Shown here: piece after piece, positions 9,502 to 18,210 of the stretch
Numbering within the stretch: position 1 is the stretch's first letter
Layout: each line of letters starts with the position of its first letter
Source of the DNA: Agrobacterium albertimagni AOL15
Lineage (GTDB): Bacteria; Pseudomonadota; Alphaproteobacteria; Rhizobiales; Rhizobiaceae
Direction of reading: 5' to 3'
DNA: 64,000 nt
NCBI RefSeq assembly: GCF_000300855.1
Contig: NZ_ALJF01000003.1
Span: 1-64,000 of the forward strand
Made by a program: the position numbers and the translations under genes
Notes under the pieces: model-generated
Told to the model about the DNA's origin: nothing
Database searches by the model: none
What the model saw: only the letters and a program-made list of their open reading frames with translations

Positions 9502-9535
9502 TTGACGTTCATGAATAAATGTTTTGCATATGAAT
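9502..9535. promoter_or_regulatory. Divergent IclR/SDR control region with palindrome
   Basis: The gap between the IclR and SDR genes contains a TTGACG box and the perfect 8-bp palindrome TTCATGAA, followed by an AT-rich stretch. These are the only operator-like elements seen here. Assignment to the IclR protein is inferred from position only, and no convincing -10 box was found. Confidence 0.35.
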
Positions 9536-9604
9536 GATGCTCGCATCGACGGCCGGAATATGCAAGGGTCGTGTGACGAGGGATCGGTTGGAGGAGCCAA
9601 GAGC

Positions 9605-10339
9605 ATGTATCTGCCCCTGAAGAACAAGCATGTTTTGGTGACGGCTGCCGGCCAGGGTATCGGCCGCGCGAGCGCCATCGCCTTTGCCCGCGCCGGCGCG
9701 ACCGTCGTCGCGACCGACATCAACACCGAGGCTCTGGCGACACTGGACGGCGAGGCCGGCATCACGACGCGCCAGCTGGACGTCCTGAAGGACGACGCGG
9801 TCAAGGCCGTGGTCGGAGAGACAGGACCCTTCGATGTGCTGTTCAATTGCGCCGGTGTCGTGCACGGCGGCACCATCATGGACATGGCCGACAAGGATCT
9901 CGACTTTGCACTCGACCTCAATGTCCGCGCGATGATCCGCACCATTCGTGCCGTCCTGCCTGCCATGCTGGAGAAGGGCGACGGCTCCATCATCAACATG
10001 GCCTCGGTCGCAAGTTCGATCAAAGGCGTGCCGAACCGTTTCGCCTACACCGTCACCAAGGCTGCCGTCATCGGCCTCACCAAATCCGTCGCCGCCGACT
10101 ATGTGACGCAAGGTATCCGCTGCAACGCGATCTGCCCAGGGACGGTTGAAAGCCCTTCCCTGCAGGACCGCATGCGTGCACAAGGCGACTACGATGCCGC
10201 CCGCGCCGCCTTCATCGCCCGCCAGCCCATGGGGCGTCTGGGCACGCCGGAAGAAATCGCCGACCTCGCCGTCTACATCGCCGGCGCCACCTACACCTCG
10301 GGCCAAGCCTTCGCCATCGACGGCGGCTGGACCATCTAA
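9605..10339 (+). CDS. SDR oxidoreductase, probable 2-keto-3-deoxy-L-fuconate dehydrogenase (BDH2-like)
   Basis: NAD-dependent short-chain dehydrogenase of 244 residues. It has the glycine-rich TAAGQGIG at residues 13-20, NCAG at 81-84, the catalytic serine near 134, and Tyr148/Lys152 in YTVTK. The stretches KAAVIGLTKSVAADY, GIRCNAICPGTV and SGQAFAIDGGW closely resemble the BDH2/DHRS6 group, which contains bacterial 2-keto-3-deoxy-L-fuconate 4-dehydrogenase. The ATG at 9605 follows GGAGGAG and gives the normal SDR length; an ATG at 9530 in frame has no ribosome site. It forms an operon with the FAH hydrolase. Confidence 0.82.
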   Translation: MYLPLKNKHVLVTAAGQGIGRASAIAFARAGATVVATDINTEALATLDGEAGITTRQLDVLKDDAVKAVVGETGPFDVLFNCAGVVHGGTIMDMADKDLDFALDLNVRAMIRTIRAVLPAMLEKGDGSIINMASVASSIKGVPNRFAYTVTKAAVIGLTKSVAADYVTQGIRCNAICPGTVESPSLQDRMRAQGDYDAARAAFIARQPMGRLGTPEEIADLAVYIAGATYTSGQAFAIDGGWTI

Positions 10340-10360
10340 TTCTGAAGAAGGAAGAAACCC

Positions 10361-11203
10361 ATGAAACTCATGCGCGTCGGCCCACTCGGACAGGAAAAGC
10401 CTGCGATCCTCGACAAGGACGGAAAGGTCCGTGACCTTTCGGCCCATGTGACCGATATCGGCGGCGCTGCCATCTCGCCCGAGGGTCTGGCGAAGATCGC
10501 AGCCCTTGACCTCGCCTCCCTGCCGGAGATTGCCGTCGATCGCATCGGCGCCTGCGTTGCTGGTACTGGCAAGTTCATCTGCATCGGCCTCAATTATTCC
10601 GACCATGCCGCAGAAACCGGCGCTGCCGTACCGCCGGAGCCTGTCATCTTCATGAAGGCGACTTCCGCCATCTGCGGCCCCAACGACGACGTGCTCATCC
10701 CGCGCACCTCGGAGAAGACCGACTGGGAAGTCGAACTCGGCGTCGTCATCGGCAAGACCGCGAAATATGTCTCCGAAGCCGACGCCATGGATTACGTCGC
10801 CGGCTACTGCGTCTCCCACGACGTCTCCGAACGCGCGTTTCAGACGGAACGCGCGGGTCAGTGGACCAAGGGCAAGTCCTGCGACACCTTCGGCCCGATC
10901 GGCCCCTGGCTCGTCACCAAGGACGAAGTATCGGATCCGCAGAACCTCAAGATGTGGCTCTCGGTCAATGGCAAGATGATGCAGGACGGCTCGTCGAAGA
11001 CCATGGTCTACGGCGTTGCCCACCTCGTCTCCTATCTCAGCCAGTTCATGAGCCTGCATCCCGGCGACGTCATCTCCACCGGCACACCTCCGGGCGTCGG
11101 CCTGGGCATGAAGCCGCCGCAGTTTTTGAAGGCCGGTGATGTGGTGGAGTTGGGTATTGAGGGGCTCGGCACGCAGAAGCAGACGTTCAAGGCGGATGTT
11201 TGA
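10361..11203 (+). CDS. Fumarylacetoacetate hydrolase family protein, probable 2,4-diketo-3-deoxy-L-fuconate hydrolase
   Basis: FAH-family enzyme of 280 residues that probably cleaves a 2,4-diketo acid to pyruvate and a hydroxyacid. The metal-site glutamates are in WEVELGVVIG (about residues 122-131), followed by GYCVSHDVSERAFQ and GTPPGVGLG. Many relatives are annotated ureidoglycolate lyase. The SDR neighbour, whose product would be a 2,4-diketo acid, favours the sugar-acid role. A GGAAG ribosome site precedes the ATG, and a terminator follows at 11228. Confidence 0.82.
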   Translation: MKLMRVGPLGQEKPAILDKDGKVRDLSAHVTDIGGAAISPEGLAKIAALDLASLPEIAVDRIGACVAGTGKFICIGLNYSDHAAETGAAVPPEPVIFMKATSAICGPNDDVLIPRTSEKTDWEVELGVVIGKTAKYVSEADAMDYVAGYCVSHDVSERAFQTERAGQWTKGKSCDTFGPIGPWLVTKDEVSDPQNLKMWLSVNGKMMQDGSSKTMVYGVAHLVSYLSQFMSLHPGDVISTGTPPGVGLGMKPPQFLKAGDVVELGIEGLGTQKQTFKADV

Positions 11204-11227
11204 GGTAAGCAGATAAGACAGTTTTTG

Positions 11228-11251
11228 ACCCCGCCCATGTGGCGGGGTTTT
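11228..11251 (+). terminator. Rho-independent terminator after the FAH gene
   Basis: CCCCGCC stem, 5-base loop, GGCGGGG, then TTTT, located 25 bases after the FAH-family stop. It closes the SDR-FAH operon before the oppositely oriented toxin-antitoxin pair. Confidence 0.8.
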
Positions 11252-11303
11252 ACGTTCTGGCACGCAGAAGCGTTCCAAAATTCAGCCAGCCTTTATGACC
11301 GCC

Positions 11304-11585
11304 CTACGCTGCATCCTTCACACGAATCTCGATTTCAAGCCGTGCCGCTGCAGCGATATTGACCAGAGCATCAAGGGAAAACTTCGCGAGCTTCCCTCGC
11401 AGCAGATCATTGGTCCGCGGTCGCGTGAGTCCGAGCCGCTTGGCAGCCCCCTCCTGCGAGAGCCCCCATCCCTGAACAGCCTTGCGGATCTCGAAGAGCA
11501 GGGCTGAGCGCGCCTTGAGATTGGCCGCTTCCTGCTCGGTGTCAGCCAGAGCGTCCCAGACGCTGCCATAAATCTCATCGCTCAT
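11304..11585 (-). CDS. XRE-family antitoxin, HigA-like
   Basis: Predicted DNA-binding antitoxin of 93 residues with a central helix-turn-helix (WGLSQEGAAKRLGLTRPRTN). It follows the toxin gene, with its start overlapping the toxin stop as ATGA, the usual HigBA order. An in-frame ATG 15 bases upstream (METGNM) also has a ribosome-site candidate. It should neutralise the RelE-like toxin and repress the pair. Confidence 0.85.
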   Translation of the reverse strand: MSDEIYGSVWDALADTEQEAANLKARSALLFEIRKAVQGWGLSQEGAAKRLGLTRPRTNDLLRGKLAKFSLDALVNIAAAARLEIEIRVKDAA

Positions 11586-11905
11586 ATTTCCCGTCTCCAT
11601 CGTTTCAGCCTCTGACTGGCGAGTTCGATATCTTTTTTAGGCGTCACCTGCGTCTTTTTCTGGAAGGCGTGCAGAACAAGGACGCGATCCTCGAACGTGG
11701 CGAGATAGATGATGCGAAAGGCACCAGACGCTTCCCGAATCCTTATTTCTCGAACACCGGGGTCAATCGTCGGCATCGGCTTCCAGTCATCAGGATCTTC
11801 GCCGCGTTGAACCAATTCCAACTGCCAACCCGCATCAATCCGGGCGTCTTCAGGGAACGCACGAACATCGGTCCTGCTACTTCCAAGCCACTGGATCAGC
11901 TTCAT
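11582..11905 (-). CDS. RelE/HigB-type toxin (phage-derived Gp49-like)
   Basis: Small basic protein of 107 residues matching the Gp49-like/HigB group: an N-terminal WLGSSRTDVRAFP helix, the core REIRIREASGAFRIIYLA, and a FQKKTQVTPKKDIELA tail. Such proteins are ribosome-dependent mRNA interferases. It is translated first and coupled to the XRE antitoxin. The pair sits alone between the FAH operon and pntAB, consistent with a mobile module. Confidence 0.85.
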   Translation of the reverse strand: MKLIQWLGSSRTDVRAFPEDARIDAGWQLELVQRGEDPDDWKPMPTIDPGVREIRIREASGAFRIIYLATFEDRVLVLHAFQKKTQVTPKKDIELASQRLKRWRREI

Positions 11906-11942
11906 CTTGACAATGTATCAAAACGAATACAGATCTGCCAAC

Positions 11943-11972
11943 AAAAAAGCCGGGCGTTTCCACCCGGCTTTG
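11943..11972 (-). terminator. Terminator of the pntAB operon
   Basis: On the minus strand AAGCCGGG, an 8-base loop, CCCGGCTT and a run of T follow 23 bases after the pntB stop. The hairpin is strong and positioned to end pnt transcription before the toxin gene. Confidence 0.85.
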
Positions 11973-11994
11973 ATTTCGACCAGCAATGAGACCG

Positions 11995-13497
11995 CTACTT
12001 GATCAACGGCAAAATGCTGTCGATCGACTTCTTCGCGTCGCCGTAGAACATCCGCGTATTCTCCTTGTAGAACAGCGGGTTCTCGATGCCGGAATAGCCC
12101 GTGCCCTGGCCACGCTTGGAGACGAAGACCTGTTTCGCCTTCCAGACTTCCAGGACAGGCATGCCGGCGATCGGCGAGTTCGGGTCTTCCTGAGCGGCCG
12201 GGTTGACGATGTCGTTCGAGCCGATGACGATGGCGACGTCCGTTTCGGGGAAGTCCTCGTTGATCTCGTCCATTTCCAGAACGATGTCGTAGGGCACCTT
12301 GGCCTCGGCGAGCAGCACGTTCATGTGGCCCGGCAGGCGCCCGGCAACCGGATGGATGGCGAAGCGCACTGTCTTGCCGGCGGCCCGCAGCTTGCGGGTG
12401 AGTTCCGAGACCGACTGCTGCGCCTGGGCGACCGCCATGCCGTAGCCCGGAACGATGATGACGCTGTCGGCATCATTGAGCGCATTGGCCACGCCGTCGC
12501 CGTCGATGGCGATCTGCTCGCCCACGACTTCCATCTGCGGGCCTGTTGCCCCACCAAAGCCACCGAGAATGACCGAGATGAAGCTGCGGTTCATCGCCTT
12601 GCACATGATGTAGGAGAGGATCGCACCGGAGGAGCCGACCAGCGCGCCGACGACGATCAGGAGATCGTTGGACAGCGAGAAGCCGATGGCTGCTGCCGCC
12701 CAGCCTGAATAGCTGTTGAGCATGGAGACGACGACCGGCATGTCGGCGCCGCCGATGCCCATGATCAGGTGATAGCCGATGAAGAGCGCCAGAAGCGTCA
12801 TCAGGATCAGCGTCCAGCTGCCGGCGCCGTTGAAGTAGAGCACCAGCAGGATCAGCGAGCCGAGAGCCGCACCGGCGTTCAACATGTGCCCGCCTGGCAG
12901 CTTCTTGGCCGTCGTATCGACCTTGCCCGCCAGCTTGCCATAGGCGACCACGGAACCCGTGAAGGTGATGGCACCGATGAACACGCCGAGGAAGACCTCG
13001 ATCTTTAGAACCGCGATCTCGGCGCTGGTCTTCTCGGCAATCTTCAGGGCAAAGCCGGTAAAGTCATTGAAGAGGTCCGTGTGACCGTTCTGACCAGCAC
13101 AGACGACCGCATTGAGCGCGGGATCGCAAAACGCGATATTGGCACTGGCGAGCGAGCTTGCAATCCGCCACATCTCAATTTCGGCATTGAAGCCGATAAA
13201 GACAGCGGCGAGGCCGACCAGCGAGTGCATGGCGGCAACAAGCTGCGGCATTTCGGTCATCTGCACGCGCTGGGCAACGACCCAGCCGATGCCGCCGCCG
13301 ATGGCGATCATCACGACCGAGACCAACCAGTTGCCGGCGCCAGGACCGTAGATCGTCGCGAGAACTGCAAGCGCCATGCCTGATATGCCGTACCAAACGG
13401 CGCGCTTGGCGCTTTCCTGGCCTGAGAGGCCGCCGAGCGAAAGGATGAAGAGAACAGCCGCGACGACATAGGCCGCTGTGGTGAAACCGTATTCCAT
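11995..13497 (-). CDS. pntB: NAD(P) transhydrogenase subunit beta
   Basis: Membrane subunit of the proton-translocating transhydrogenase that makes NADPH from NADH using the proton gradient; 500 residues. The N-terminal two thirds is hydrophobic, with about nine spans. The C-terminal NADP-binding domain III shows [45 protein letters not shown] and the [17 protein letters not shown] lid. GGGAGG precedes the ATG. It follows pntA after 21 bases and forms an operon with it. Confidence 0.97.
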   Translation of the reverse strand: MEYGFTTAAYVVAAVLFILSLGGLSGQESAKRAVWYGISGMALAVLATIYGPGAGNWLVSVVMIAIGGGIGWVVAQRVQMTEMPQLVAAMHSLVGLAAVFIGFNAEIEMWRIASSLASANIAFCDPALNAVVCAGQNGHTDLFNDFTGFALKIAEKTSAEIAVLKIEVFLGVFIGAITFTGSVVAYGKLAGKVDTTAKKLPGGHMLNAGAALGSLILLVLYFNGAGSWTLILMTLLALFIGYHLIMGIGGADMPVVVSMLNSYSGWAAAAIGFSLSNDLLIVVGALVGSSGAILSYIMCKAMNRSFISVILGGFGGATGPQMEVVGEQIAIDGDGVANALNDADSVIIVPGYGMAVAQAQQSVSELTRKLRAAGKTVRFAIHPVAGRLPGHMNVLLAEAKVPYDIVLEMDEINEDFPETDVAIVIGSNDIVNPAAQEDPNSPIAGMPVLEVWKAKQVFVSKRGQGTGYSGIENPLFYKENTRMFYGDAKKSIDSILPLIK

Positions 13498-13518
13498 GAG
13501 TTTTCCCCTCCCCGCTCT

Positions 13519-15096
13519 TTAAGACTTCTGGAACATGGCGAGCATGCGCCGTGTCACCATGAAGCCACCGAAGATATTGATGCCGGCCATCAGAACCGAC
13601 AGCGCAGCGAGGATGATCACCAGGAAGTTGCCCGACCCTATCTGCATCAGGGCACCCAGAATGATGATCGAGGAAATGGCATTGGTGATCGCCATCAGCG
13701 GCGTGTGCAGCGAATGGCTGACGTTCCAGATGACTTGGAAACCGACGAAGCAGGCGAGCACGAAGACAATGAAATGGCTCATGAAGCTGGCCGGCGCATA
13801 AAGACCGGCGAGCAGGATCAGCGCACCGCCACCGGCGAGCATCGCCACCTGGTTGCGGGTCTGCGTCTTGAAGGCGGCGATTTCCTGGGCCCGCTTCTCC
13901 TCGGGCGTCAGCTCCTTCACCTTTTCCTTCGGCTTGGCAGCGGCGATCGCCTGGATCTTCGGCGGCGGCGGCGGGAAGGTTATCTCGCCACCCTTGGTGA
14001 CCGTCGCCCCACGGATGACGTCGTCTTCCATGTTGTGAACGACCACACCATCCTTGGCCGGCGTCAGGTCCGTCATCATGTGGCGGATGTTGGTCGCGTA
14101 GAGGGTCGACGACTGCGCAGCCATCCGGCTCGGGAAATCGGTGTAACCGACGATGGTCACGCCGTTCTCGGAGACGATCTTCTGGTCGGCAACAGTGAGG
14201 TCGCAGTTGCCGCCGCGTTCGGCCGCGAGGTCGATGACAACGGAGCCGGGTTTCATGGCAGCGACCATGTCGGCCAGCCAGAGCTTCGGCGCGTCACGAC
14301 CGGGGATCAGCGCCGTGGTGATGACGATGTCGATCTCGGGCGCCAGTTCGCGGAACTTGGCAAGCTGCTTTTCTCGGAACTCCGGCGACGAAGGGGCTGC
14401 ATAGCCACCCGTCGCTGCGCCATCCTGTGTGGCTTCGAATTCGAGATAGACGAACTGCGCGCCCATGCTTTCGATCTGCTCGGCGACTTCAGGCCGCACG
14501 TCGAAGGCATAAGTAATGGCGCCGAGCGAAGTCGCAGTGCCGATCGCGGCCAGACCGGCGACGCCTGCACCGATCACCAGAACCTTGGCCGGCGGCACCT
14601 TGCCGGCCGCCGTCACCTGACCGGTAAAGAAGCGGCCGAAATTGTTACCCGCCTCGATCACGGCGCGATAGCCGGCGATGTTGGCCATCGAGGACAGCGC
14701 GTCCATCTTTTGGGCGCGGCTGATGCGCGGCACCATGTCCATGGCAACGACCGTCGCGCCCTTGTCTTTCGCCTGCTCGAGAAGGGCAGTGTTCTGGGCC
14801 GGATAGAAGAAGGAGATCAGTGTCTTGCCGGGGCCCAGCCGATCGACTTCGGCGGTTTCCGGCGGACGCACCTTGGCGATGATGTCGGCCGTTTCATAGA
14901 GCGCGGCAGCCGTCTCGACCACTGTCACGCCGGCGGCGCGATAGGCATCGTCCGACAACCCCGCGGCCTTGCCGGCACCGCTTTCGATGACGCATTCATA
15001 GCCGAGCTTCTGCAACTGCGTGGCGCTATCAGGCGTCATCGCGACGCGGGCCTCGCCGGCATAAATCTCCCTTGGCGATCCGATCTTCAATCCCAT
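13519..15096 (-). CDS. pntA: NAD(P) transhydrogenase subunit alpha (fused form)
   Basis: Alpha subunit of 525 residues. NAD-binding domain I ([19 protein letters not shown] at the start, Rossmann [17 protein letters not shown]) is joined by a proline/lysine-rich linker (FPPPPPK) to the C-terminal membrane part with four spans. Many alphaproteobacteria split this subunit into pntAA and pntAB; here it is one polypeptide, as in E. coli. The ATG at 15096 gives the usual [10 protein letters not shown] start and has GGAG 9 bases upstream; the reading frame stays open upstream to 15171 without a better start. Confidence 0.95.
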   Translation of the reverse strand: MGLKIGSPREIYAGEARVAMTPDSATQLQKLGYECVIESGAGKAAGLSDDAYRAAGVTVVETAAALYETADIIAKVRPPETAEVDRLGPGKTLISFFYPAQNTALLEQAKDKGATVVAMDMVPRISRAQKMDALSSMANIAGYRAVIEAGNNFGRFFTGQVTAAGKVPPAKVLVIGAGVAGLAAIGTATSLGAITYAFDVRPEVAEQIESMGAQFVYLEFEATQDGAATGGYAAPSSPEFREKQLAKFRELAPEIDIVITTALIPGRDAPKLWLADMVAAMKPGSVVIDLAAERGGNCDLTVADQKIVSENGVTIVGYTDFPSRMAAQSSTLYATNIRHMMTDLTPAKDGVVVHNMEDDVIRGATVTKGGEITFPPPPPKIQAIAAAKPKEKVKELTPEEKRAQEIAAFKTQTRNQVAMLAGGGALILLAGLYAPASFMSHFIVFVLACFVGFQVIWNVSHSLHTPLMAITNAISSIIILGALMQIGSGNFLVIILAALSVLMAGINIFGGFMVTRRMLAMFQKS

Positions 15097-15295
15097 CTCC
15101 CAAACTCCGTTCGAACGGGTTCCACCTACTGTCCTTCGCCCAAAGTCGAAGGACTCTCCGATCGCGGACACGACCAGAAGTGAGGCCCCCTGTCTAGTCC
15201 AGCTCAGAGAACAAATGACGGTTTTGTCTTAGGGCTTATCCGCTTAAACCGATTTTTGTTGCAGCGCACACATGCAGCTCCCGCTGATGCCCGAT

Positions 15296-15320
15296 GGAAC
15301 AATTGAGCCTTGCCCCTGTT
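15296..15320 (+). promoter_or_regulatory. Candidate EcfG promoter, GGAAC-N16-TGTT
   Basis: GGAAC at 15296-15300 and TGTT at 15317-15320, spaced 16, located 33 bases before the start of the DUF1328 gene. It departs from the EcfG consensus GGAAC-N16/17-CGTT at one position only. The same architecture occurs exactly at six other places in this window. Confidence 0.7.
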
Positions 15321-15352
15321 TCCCAAGGGAACAACGCACCAAGGAGACCCAC

Positions 15353-15517
15353 ATGCTGCAATGGATCCTCATCCTTCTTCTGATCGCCGCCGTCGCAAGC
15401 CTGCTCGGTTTTCGTGGCGTGGCCGGCGCCTCGGCAGGCGTCGCCAAGATCCTGATTTTCATCGTCTTGGTCGTTATGATCATCGCGCTCTTTACAGGCG
15501 TCGTCATCGTCGCCTGA
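15353..15517 (+). CDS. DUF1328 small membrane protein (copy 1)
   Basis: 54-residue protein consisting of two hydrophobic segments around the conserved GFRGVAGASAGVAKIL turn of the DUF1328 family. It probably spans the inner membrane twice; its function is unknown. A CAAGGAGACCC ribosome site precedes the ATG. It has a probable EcfG promoter and its own terminator, so it is a monocistronic stress gene. A paralogue lies at 17773. Confidence 0.88.
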   Translation: MLQWILILLLIAAVASLLGFRGVAGASAGVAKILIFIVLVVMIIALFTGVVIVA

Positions 15518-15542
15518 CGAAAGTTTACCCAGACGGAAAAGA

Positions 15543-15573
15543 CCCGCACGCTATTAGCGATGCGGGCCTTTTT
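15543..15573 (+). terminator. Terminator after DUF1328 copy 1
   Basis: CCCGCA-CGCT stem, ATT loop, AGCG-(A)-TGCGGG with one bulge, followed by CCTTTTTC. It lies between the DUF1328 gene and the convergent Crp/Fnr gene. Confidence 0.85.
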
Positions 15574-15584
15574 CTATGCAGCGA

Positions 15585-16364
15585 TCAGATGAAAGGCCTG
15601 ACCCTTTGCTCGGCCGGCGTCCAGCCGGAAATCTCCTGGAGGCCAACCGGGTCAACGATATCGCAGCCCCGTTCGCGCCAGCGAATGAGCCCGCGATCGG
15701 CGAGTTTCTTCAGGGTCTTGTTCGTGTGCACGATCGACAGCCCGAGCGTATCGGCGAAATGCATCTGCGTGACCGGAATATGCCGGTGATTGTCGCCGAG
15801 GATGCCGGCATTCATGCCACGGTCGAACAGGAAGGCCAGAAGGTAGGAGGCTCTCTCCAGCGCAGACCGGCGCCCGATGCTGAGCAGATGTTCGTCAAGA
15901 ATGCACTCTTCGCGGGCGGCAAGCCAGGTGAGATCGAAGCTCAGCCCCGGATGCAGCTCGAACAGGGAAAACAGCCGACTTCTTTCGAAAACACAGAGCG
16001 TCATGGGTGTAAGGGCTTCAACCGAATGCTGCATCTCGGCCATGACAGCGCCCTGCAGGCCGATCATGTCGCCAGGCACGATGTAGTTCAGGATCTGTCG
16101 TCGGCCGTCTTCGAGGATCTTGTAGCGGAAGCCCCAGCCCGACAGCACCGTGTAAAGATGGGCGCTGCGTGCGCCTTCGACGAGCACGGTCGTTCCCGGA
16201 TCGGCGACGAGTTCGCCACGTTTGAAGGTGGAGACGAATTCCAGTTCTGACTCAGTGAAAGGGCGGAACCGTTTCATATGCCGCAAGGGGCATTCGAAAC
16301 AACTGACACGAATGGGGGAATGACGCGGTTCGATTGCCACGGGATAACCTCGTTTGTCCGTCAT
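15585..16364 (-). CDS. Crp/Fnr family transcriptional regulator
   Basis: 259-residue regulator with a cyclic-nucleotide-type sensor domain (about residues 35-150, with GFRYKILEDGRRQILNYIVP and DMIGLQGA) and a C-terminal HTH_Crp domain (VTQMHFADTLGLSIVHTNKT, then LADRGLIRW). Only two cysteines lie near the N-terminus (SCFECP), not the three spaced cysteines of FNR, so a classical oxygen-sensing 4Fe-4S cluster is not predicted. The ATG at 16364 was chosen from the family start; the frame is open upstream. It flanks the general stress genes but shows no EcfG promoter. Confidence 0.88.
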   Translation of the reverse strand: MTDKRGYPVAIEPRHSPIRVSCFECPLRHMKRFRPFTESELEFVSTFKRGELVADPGTTVLVEGARSAHLYTVLSGWGFRYKILEDGRRQILNYIVPGDMIGLQGAVMAEMQHSVEALTPMTLCVFERSRLFSLFELHPGLSFDLTWLAAREECILDEHLLSIGRRSALERASYLLAFLFDRGMNAGILGDNHRHIPVTQMHFADTLGLSIVHTNKTLKKLADRGLIRWRERGCDIVDPVGLQEISGWTPAEQRVRPFI

Positions 16365-16462
16365 GCTGTTCCGGATTGGAACAATGCAGGCTGCACATGT
16401 CTTTTTTAAATGACGCTGGTCGGGGCACGTCCCATAACGCGCGCCTGACAAAAGGAAATTCC

Positions 16463-16861
16463 ATGATGACCGCGCCGCTCCGCGTTCTCGTTGCCGAGAA
16501 CCAGTATCTGATTGCCATGGAGGTGGAGCGCATTCTTCTTGACGATCTGCCTTGCGATGTAACCATCGCCCCGCTGGCCAGACTGGCAGAAGCCGTCCAG
16601 ACGACCGCATTCGATGTGGTGATCATCGATGCGGCCTTGAACGAGGCCTTGAATGTCGAACGCACAGATCTGATCATGAAAGCCGGCGCGAAGCCCGTCT
16701 TTCTGTCGTCCTACGGACATTTTACCGACATCCCAAGCATCGTGACTGAGCATCCGCTGGTCACAAAGCCGCCGCAAGCCCACGAACTGGCTGCGGCGGT
16801 TTTGAAAGCGGCGCATGGTCGCGGGCCCTCAGACGGCAAAAGCCTTCTTGATGACCGCTGA
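16463..16861 (+). CDS. Single-domain response-regulator receiver
   Basis: 132-residue protein made only of a receiver domain. The phosphoacceptor is probably Asp56 (VVIIDAALN) and the switch lysine Lys102 (LVTKPPQ). The usual acidic pair near residue 12 is Glu-Asn (VLVAENQYLIAM), so Mg binding may be altered. AAAGGAA precedes the ATG. The 3' end overlaps the convergent ecfG gene by 33 bases. Single-domain receivers feed the general stress pathway in sphingomonads (SdrG), and a similar role is possible here, but this is inference. Confidence 0.82.
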   Translation: MMTAPLRVLVAENQYLIAMEVERILLDDLPCDVTIAPLARLAEAVQTTAFDVVIIDAALNEALNVERTDLIMKAGAKPVFLSSYGHFTDIPSIVTEHPLVTKPPQAHELAAAVLKAAHGRGPSDGKSLLDDR

Positions 16862-17395
16862 GCTGTGGGCATCGGGGCCGTAATCGCCCTCGCCGCTCAC
16901 ACCCAGGATCTCCTGAAGCTTGTTGCGTGCTCGGTTGATGCGGCTCTTGATAGTGCCGACGGCACAACCGCAGATCTCCGCAGCTTCTTCGTAGGCGAAG
17001 CCTGAAGCGCCCACGAGAATGATCGCCTCGCGCTGGTCGCTCGGCAACTGATCAAGCGCACGCTTGAAGTCCTGCAGATCGAGAGAACCATACTGCTGCG
17101 GGTGAGTGGAGAGCTGGGACGTGAAGATACCGTCGGTATCAGAGACTTCGCGGCCACGCTTGCGCATCTGCGAGTAGAATTCGTTGCGCAGGATGGTGAA
17201 GAGCCAGGCTTTCATGTTGGTACCAGGCTCGAAATGGTCCTGCTTGGCCCAGGCTTTCATGATCGTGTCCTGCACGAGATCGTCGGCGACGTGATGTCGG
17301 CCGGTTAGCGATACGGCGAAGGCACGAAGGTTTGGCAGCGCTGCCAAGAGGTCGCGCTTGAAGGAGTGGTCGGTCGACTTATCGCCAACAGTCAT
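16829..17395 (-). CDS. ecfG: General stress ECF sigma factor EcfG (RpoE2-like)
   Basis: Sigma factor of 188 residues directing the alphaproteobacterial general stress response. Region 2 is visible (RHHVADDLVQDTIMKAW, then MKAWLFTILRNEFYS) and region 4 (ALDQLPSDQREAIILV, with EICGCAVGTIKSRINRAR as helix-turn-helix). No anti-sigma-sensing extensions are present; control is through the NepR gene directly upstream, whose stop overlaps this start as ATGA. The shared promoter is itself an EcfG site at 17636, giving autoregulation. Confidence 0.95.
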   Translation of the reverse strand: MTVGDKSTDHSFKRDLLAALPNLRAFAVSLTGRHHVADDLVQDTIMKAWAKQDHFEPGTNMKAWLFTILRNEFYSQMRKRGREVSDTDGIFTSQLSTHPQQYGSLDLQDFKRALDQLPSDQREAIILVGASGFAYEEAAEICGCAVGTIKSRINRARNKLQEILGVSGEGDYGPDAHSSAVIKKAFAV

Positions 17396-17601
17396 CGAGC
17401 ATTGTCCTTGATGCGAGTGGACTCACTGGCCTGGCGCTCGGCCACATCCAGTTGCTCCAGAAGCTGGAGGAACCGATCCGGGATCCCCTCTTCCTGTACC
17501 GATTGATAGTACTCGCGCAGTTGCGCCGACACGCCGGGATGAAAGGCGGCCATTCCAGGCAGCCCGTTCGTAGCCGGCGCTTTCTTCGAATGTTCTGTCA
17601 T
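17392..17601 (-). CDS. nepR: Anti-sigma factor NepR (copy 1)
   Basis: 69-residue anti-sigma factor that holds EcfG inactive until phosphorylated PhyR binds it. The conserved helix region is LREYYQSVQEEGIPDRFLQL followed by LEQLDVAE. The start at 17601 (MTEHSKKAP) is chosen because the EcfG promoter at 17636-17660 lies just upstream and would fall inside a longer reading frame starting at 17667. Overlaps ecfG by ATGA. Confidence 0.92.
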   Translation of the reverse strand: MTEHSKKAPATNGLPGMAAFHPGVSAQLREYYQSVQEEGIPDRFLQLLEQLDVAERQASESTRIKDNAR

Positions 17602-17635
17602 TGGGTCCAACGGGTTTGAAACAGTGTCGCCTGAC

Positions 17636-17660
17636 AACGCAAAAGGGCGCACAAGGTTCC
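17636..17660 (-). promoter_or_regulatory. EcfG promoter of nepR-ecfG
   Basis: Minus-strand GGAAC (17656-17660), 16 bases, CGTT (17636-17639), an exact match to the EcfG consensus, 35 bases before the nepR start. It makes the sigma factor operon self-activating. Confidence 0.88.
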
Positions 17661-17717
17661 CGAACATGCAATTATTTTATTTCAACGCTGCGTAGCTCTC
17701 GAAACCGTGATCCGGAT

Positions 17718-17742
17718 GGAACAAAGCCCACCAGCCGACGTT
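17718..17742 (+). promoter_or_regulatory. EcfG promoter of DUF1328 copy 2
   Basis: GGAAC (17718-17722), 16 bases, CGTT (17739-17742), an exact consensus match ending 30 bases before the DUF1328 start. It is divergent from the nepR-ecfG promoter. Confidence 0.88.
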
Positions 17743-17772
17743 CATCCGGCATCGAAACACGGAGAACCCAAC

Positions 17773-17937
17773 ATGCTTTACTACGCACTCGTATTTCTGG
17801 TCGTCGCCTTGATCGCTGGCGTTCTCGGCTTCGGCGGCATTGCTGGCGCATCGGCTGGTATCGCCAAGATCCTCTTTGGCATCTTCATCATTCTCTTCCT
17901 CGTTTCGCTCGCCATGCGGCTCTTCCGCCAGGCGTAA
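17773..17937 (+). CDS. DUF1328 small membrane protein (copy 2)
   Basis: 54-residue paralogue of the protein at 15353, with the same length and core ([16 protein letters not shown]) and two hydrophobic segments. GGAGAA precedes the ATG. It has an exact EcfG promoter and a strong terminator, so it is another monocistronic stress-induced membrane protein of unknown function. Confidence 0.88.
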   Translation: MLYYALVFLVVALIAGVLGFGGIAGASAGIAKILFGIFIILFLVSLAMRLFRQA

Positions 17938-17957
17938 CCGGGAAAGTCAGCTGATAG

Positions 17958-17988
17958 AAAAAGGCCGCTTCAACGAAGCGGCCTTTTT
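17958..17988. terminator. Bidirectional terminator
   Basis: AAAAAGGCCGCTT, 5-base loop, AAGCGGCCTTTTT: A-run on one side and T-run on the other, between the DUF1328 gene and the convergent small membrane-protein gene. It can stop transcription from both sides. Confidence 0.9.
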
Positions 17989-18012
17989 CATGCGAAAATT
18001 TCGGAGCGAGGT

Positions 18013-18210
18013 TCAGATCAGGATCCAGACAACAACGGTCATCAACAGGACCAGGATGACGCCGAGCGTCGTAACCGTGAACGGACCATAGCGGGGCGGA
18101 ACCTGAGATTCGAGGTCCTGATCGAGACCGGCCTGTTGCGCGACATGGCGGTTCTGGGCGTCGATATTGACGGAATTCGGATCGGCCGAGACTTCGGGCT
18201 TCATCATCAT
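18013..18210 (-). CDS. Small single-span membrane protein, unknown
   Basis: 65-residue protein, not recognised. It has a polar N-terminal half (residues 1-43) and one C-terminal hydrophobic helix (VTTLGVILVLLMTVVVWILI), suggesting a tail-anchored topology. The first ATG overlaps the stop of the upstream gene as ATGA; two further in-frame ATGs follow directly, so the exact start is uncertain by 2 codons. It is probably co-transcribed from the EcfG promoter at 18564. Confidence 0.7.
   Translation of the reverse strand: MMMKPEVSADPNSVNIDAQNRHVAQQAGLDQDLESQVPPRYGPFTVTTLGVILVLLMTVVVWILI

Noticed and set aside
16378..16402. GGAAC followed by TCTT near the receiver gene as a further EcfG promoter
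   Set aside because: The -10 element does not match CGTT at spacing 16 or 17, so it was not counted.
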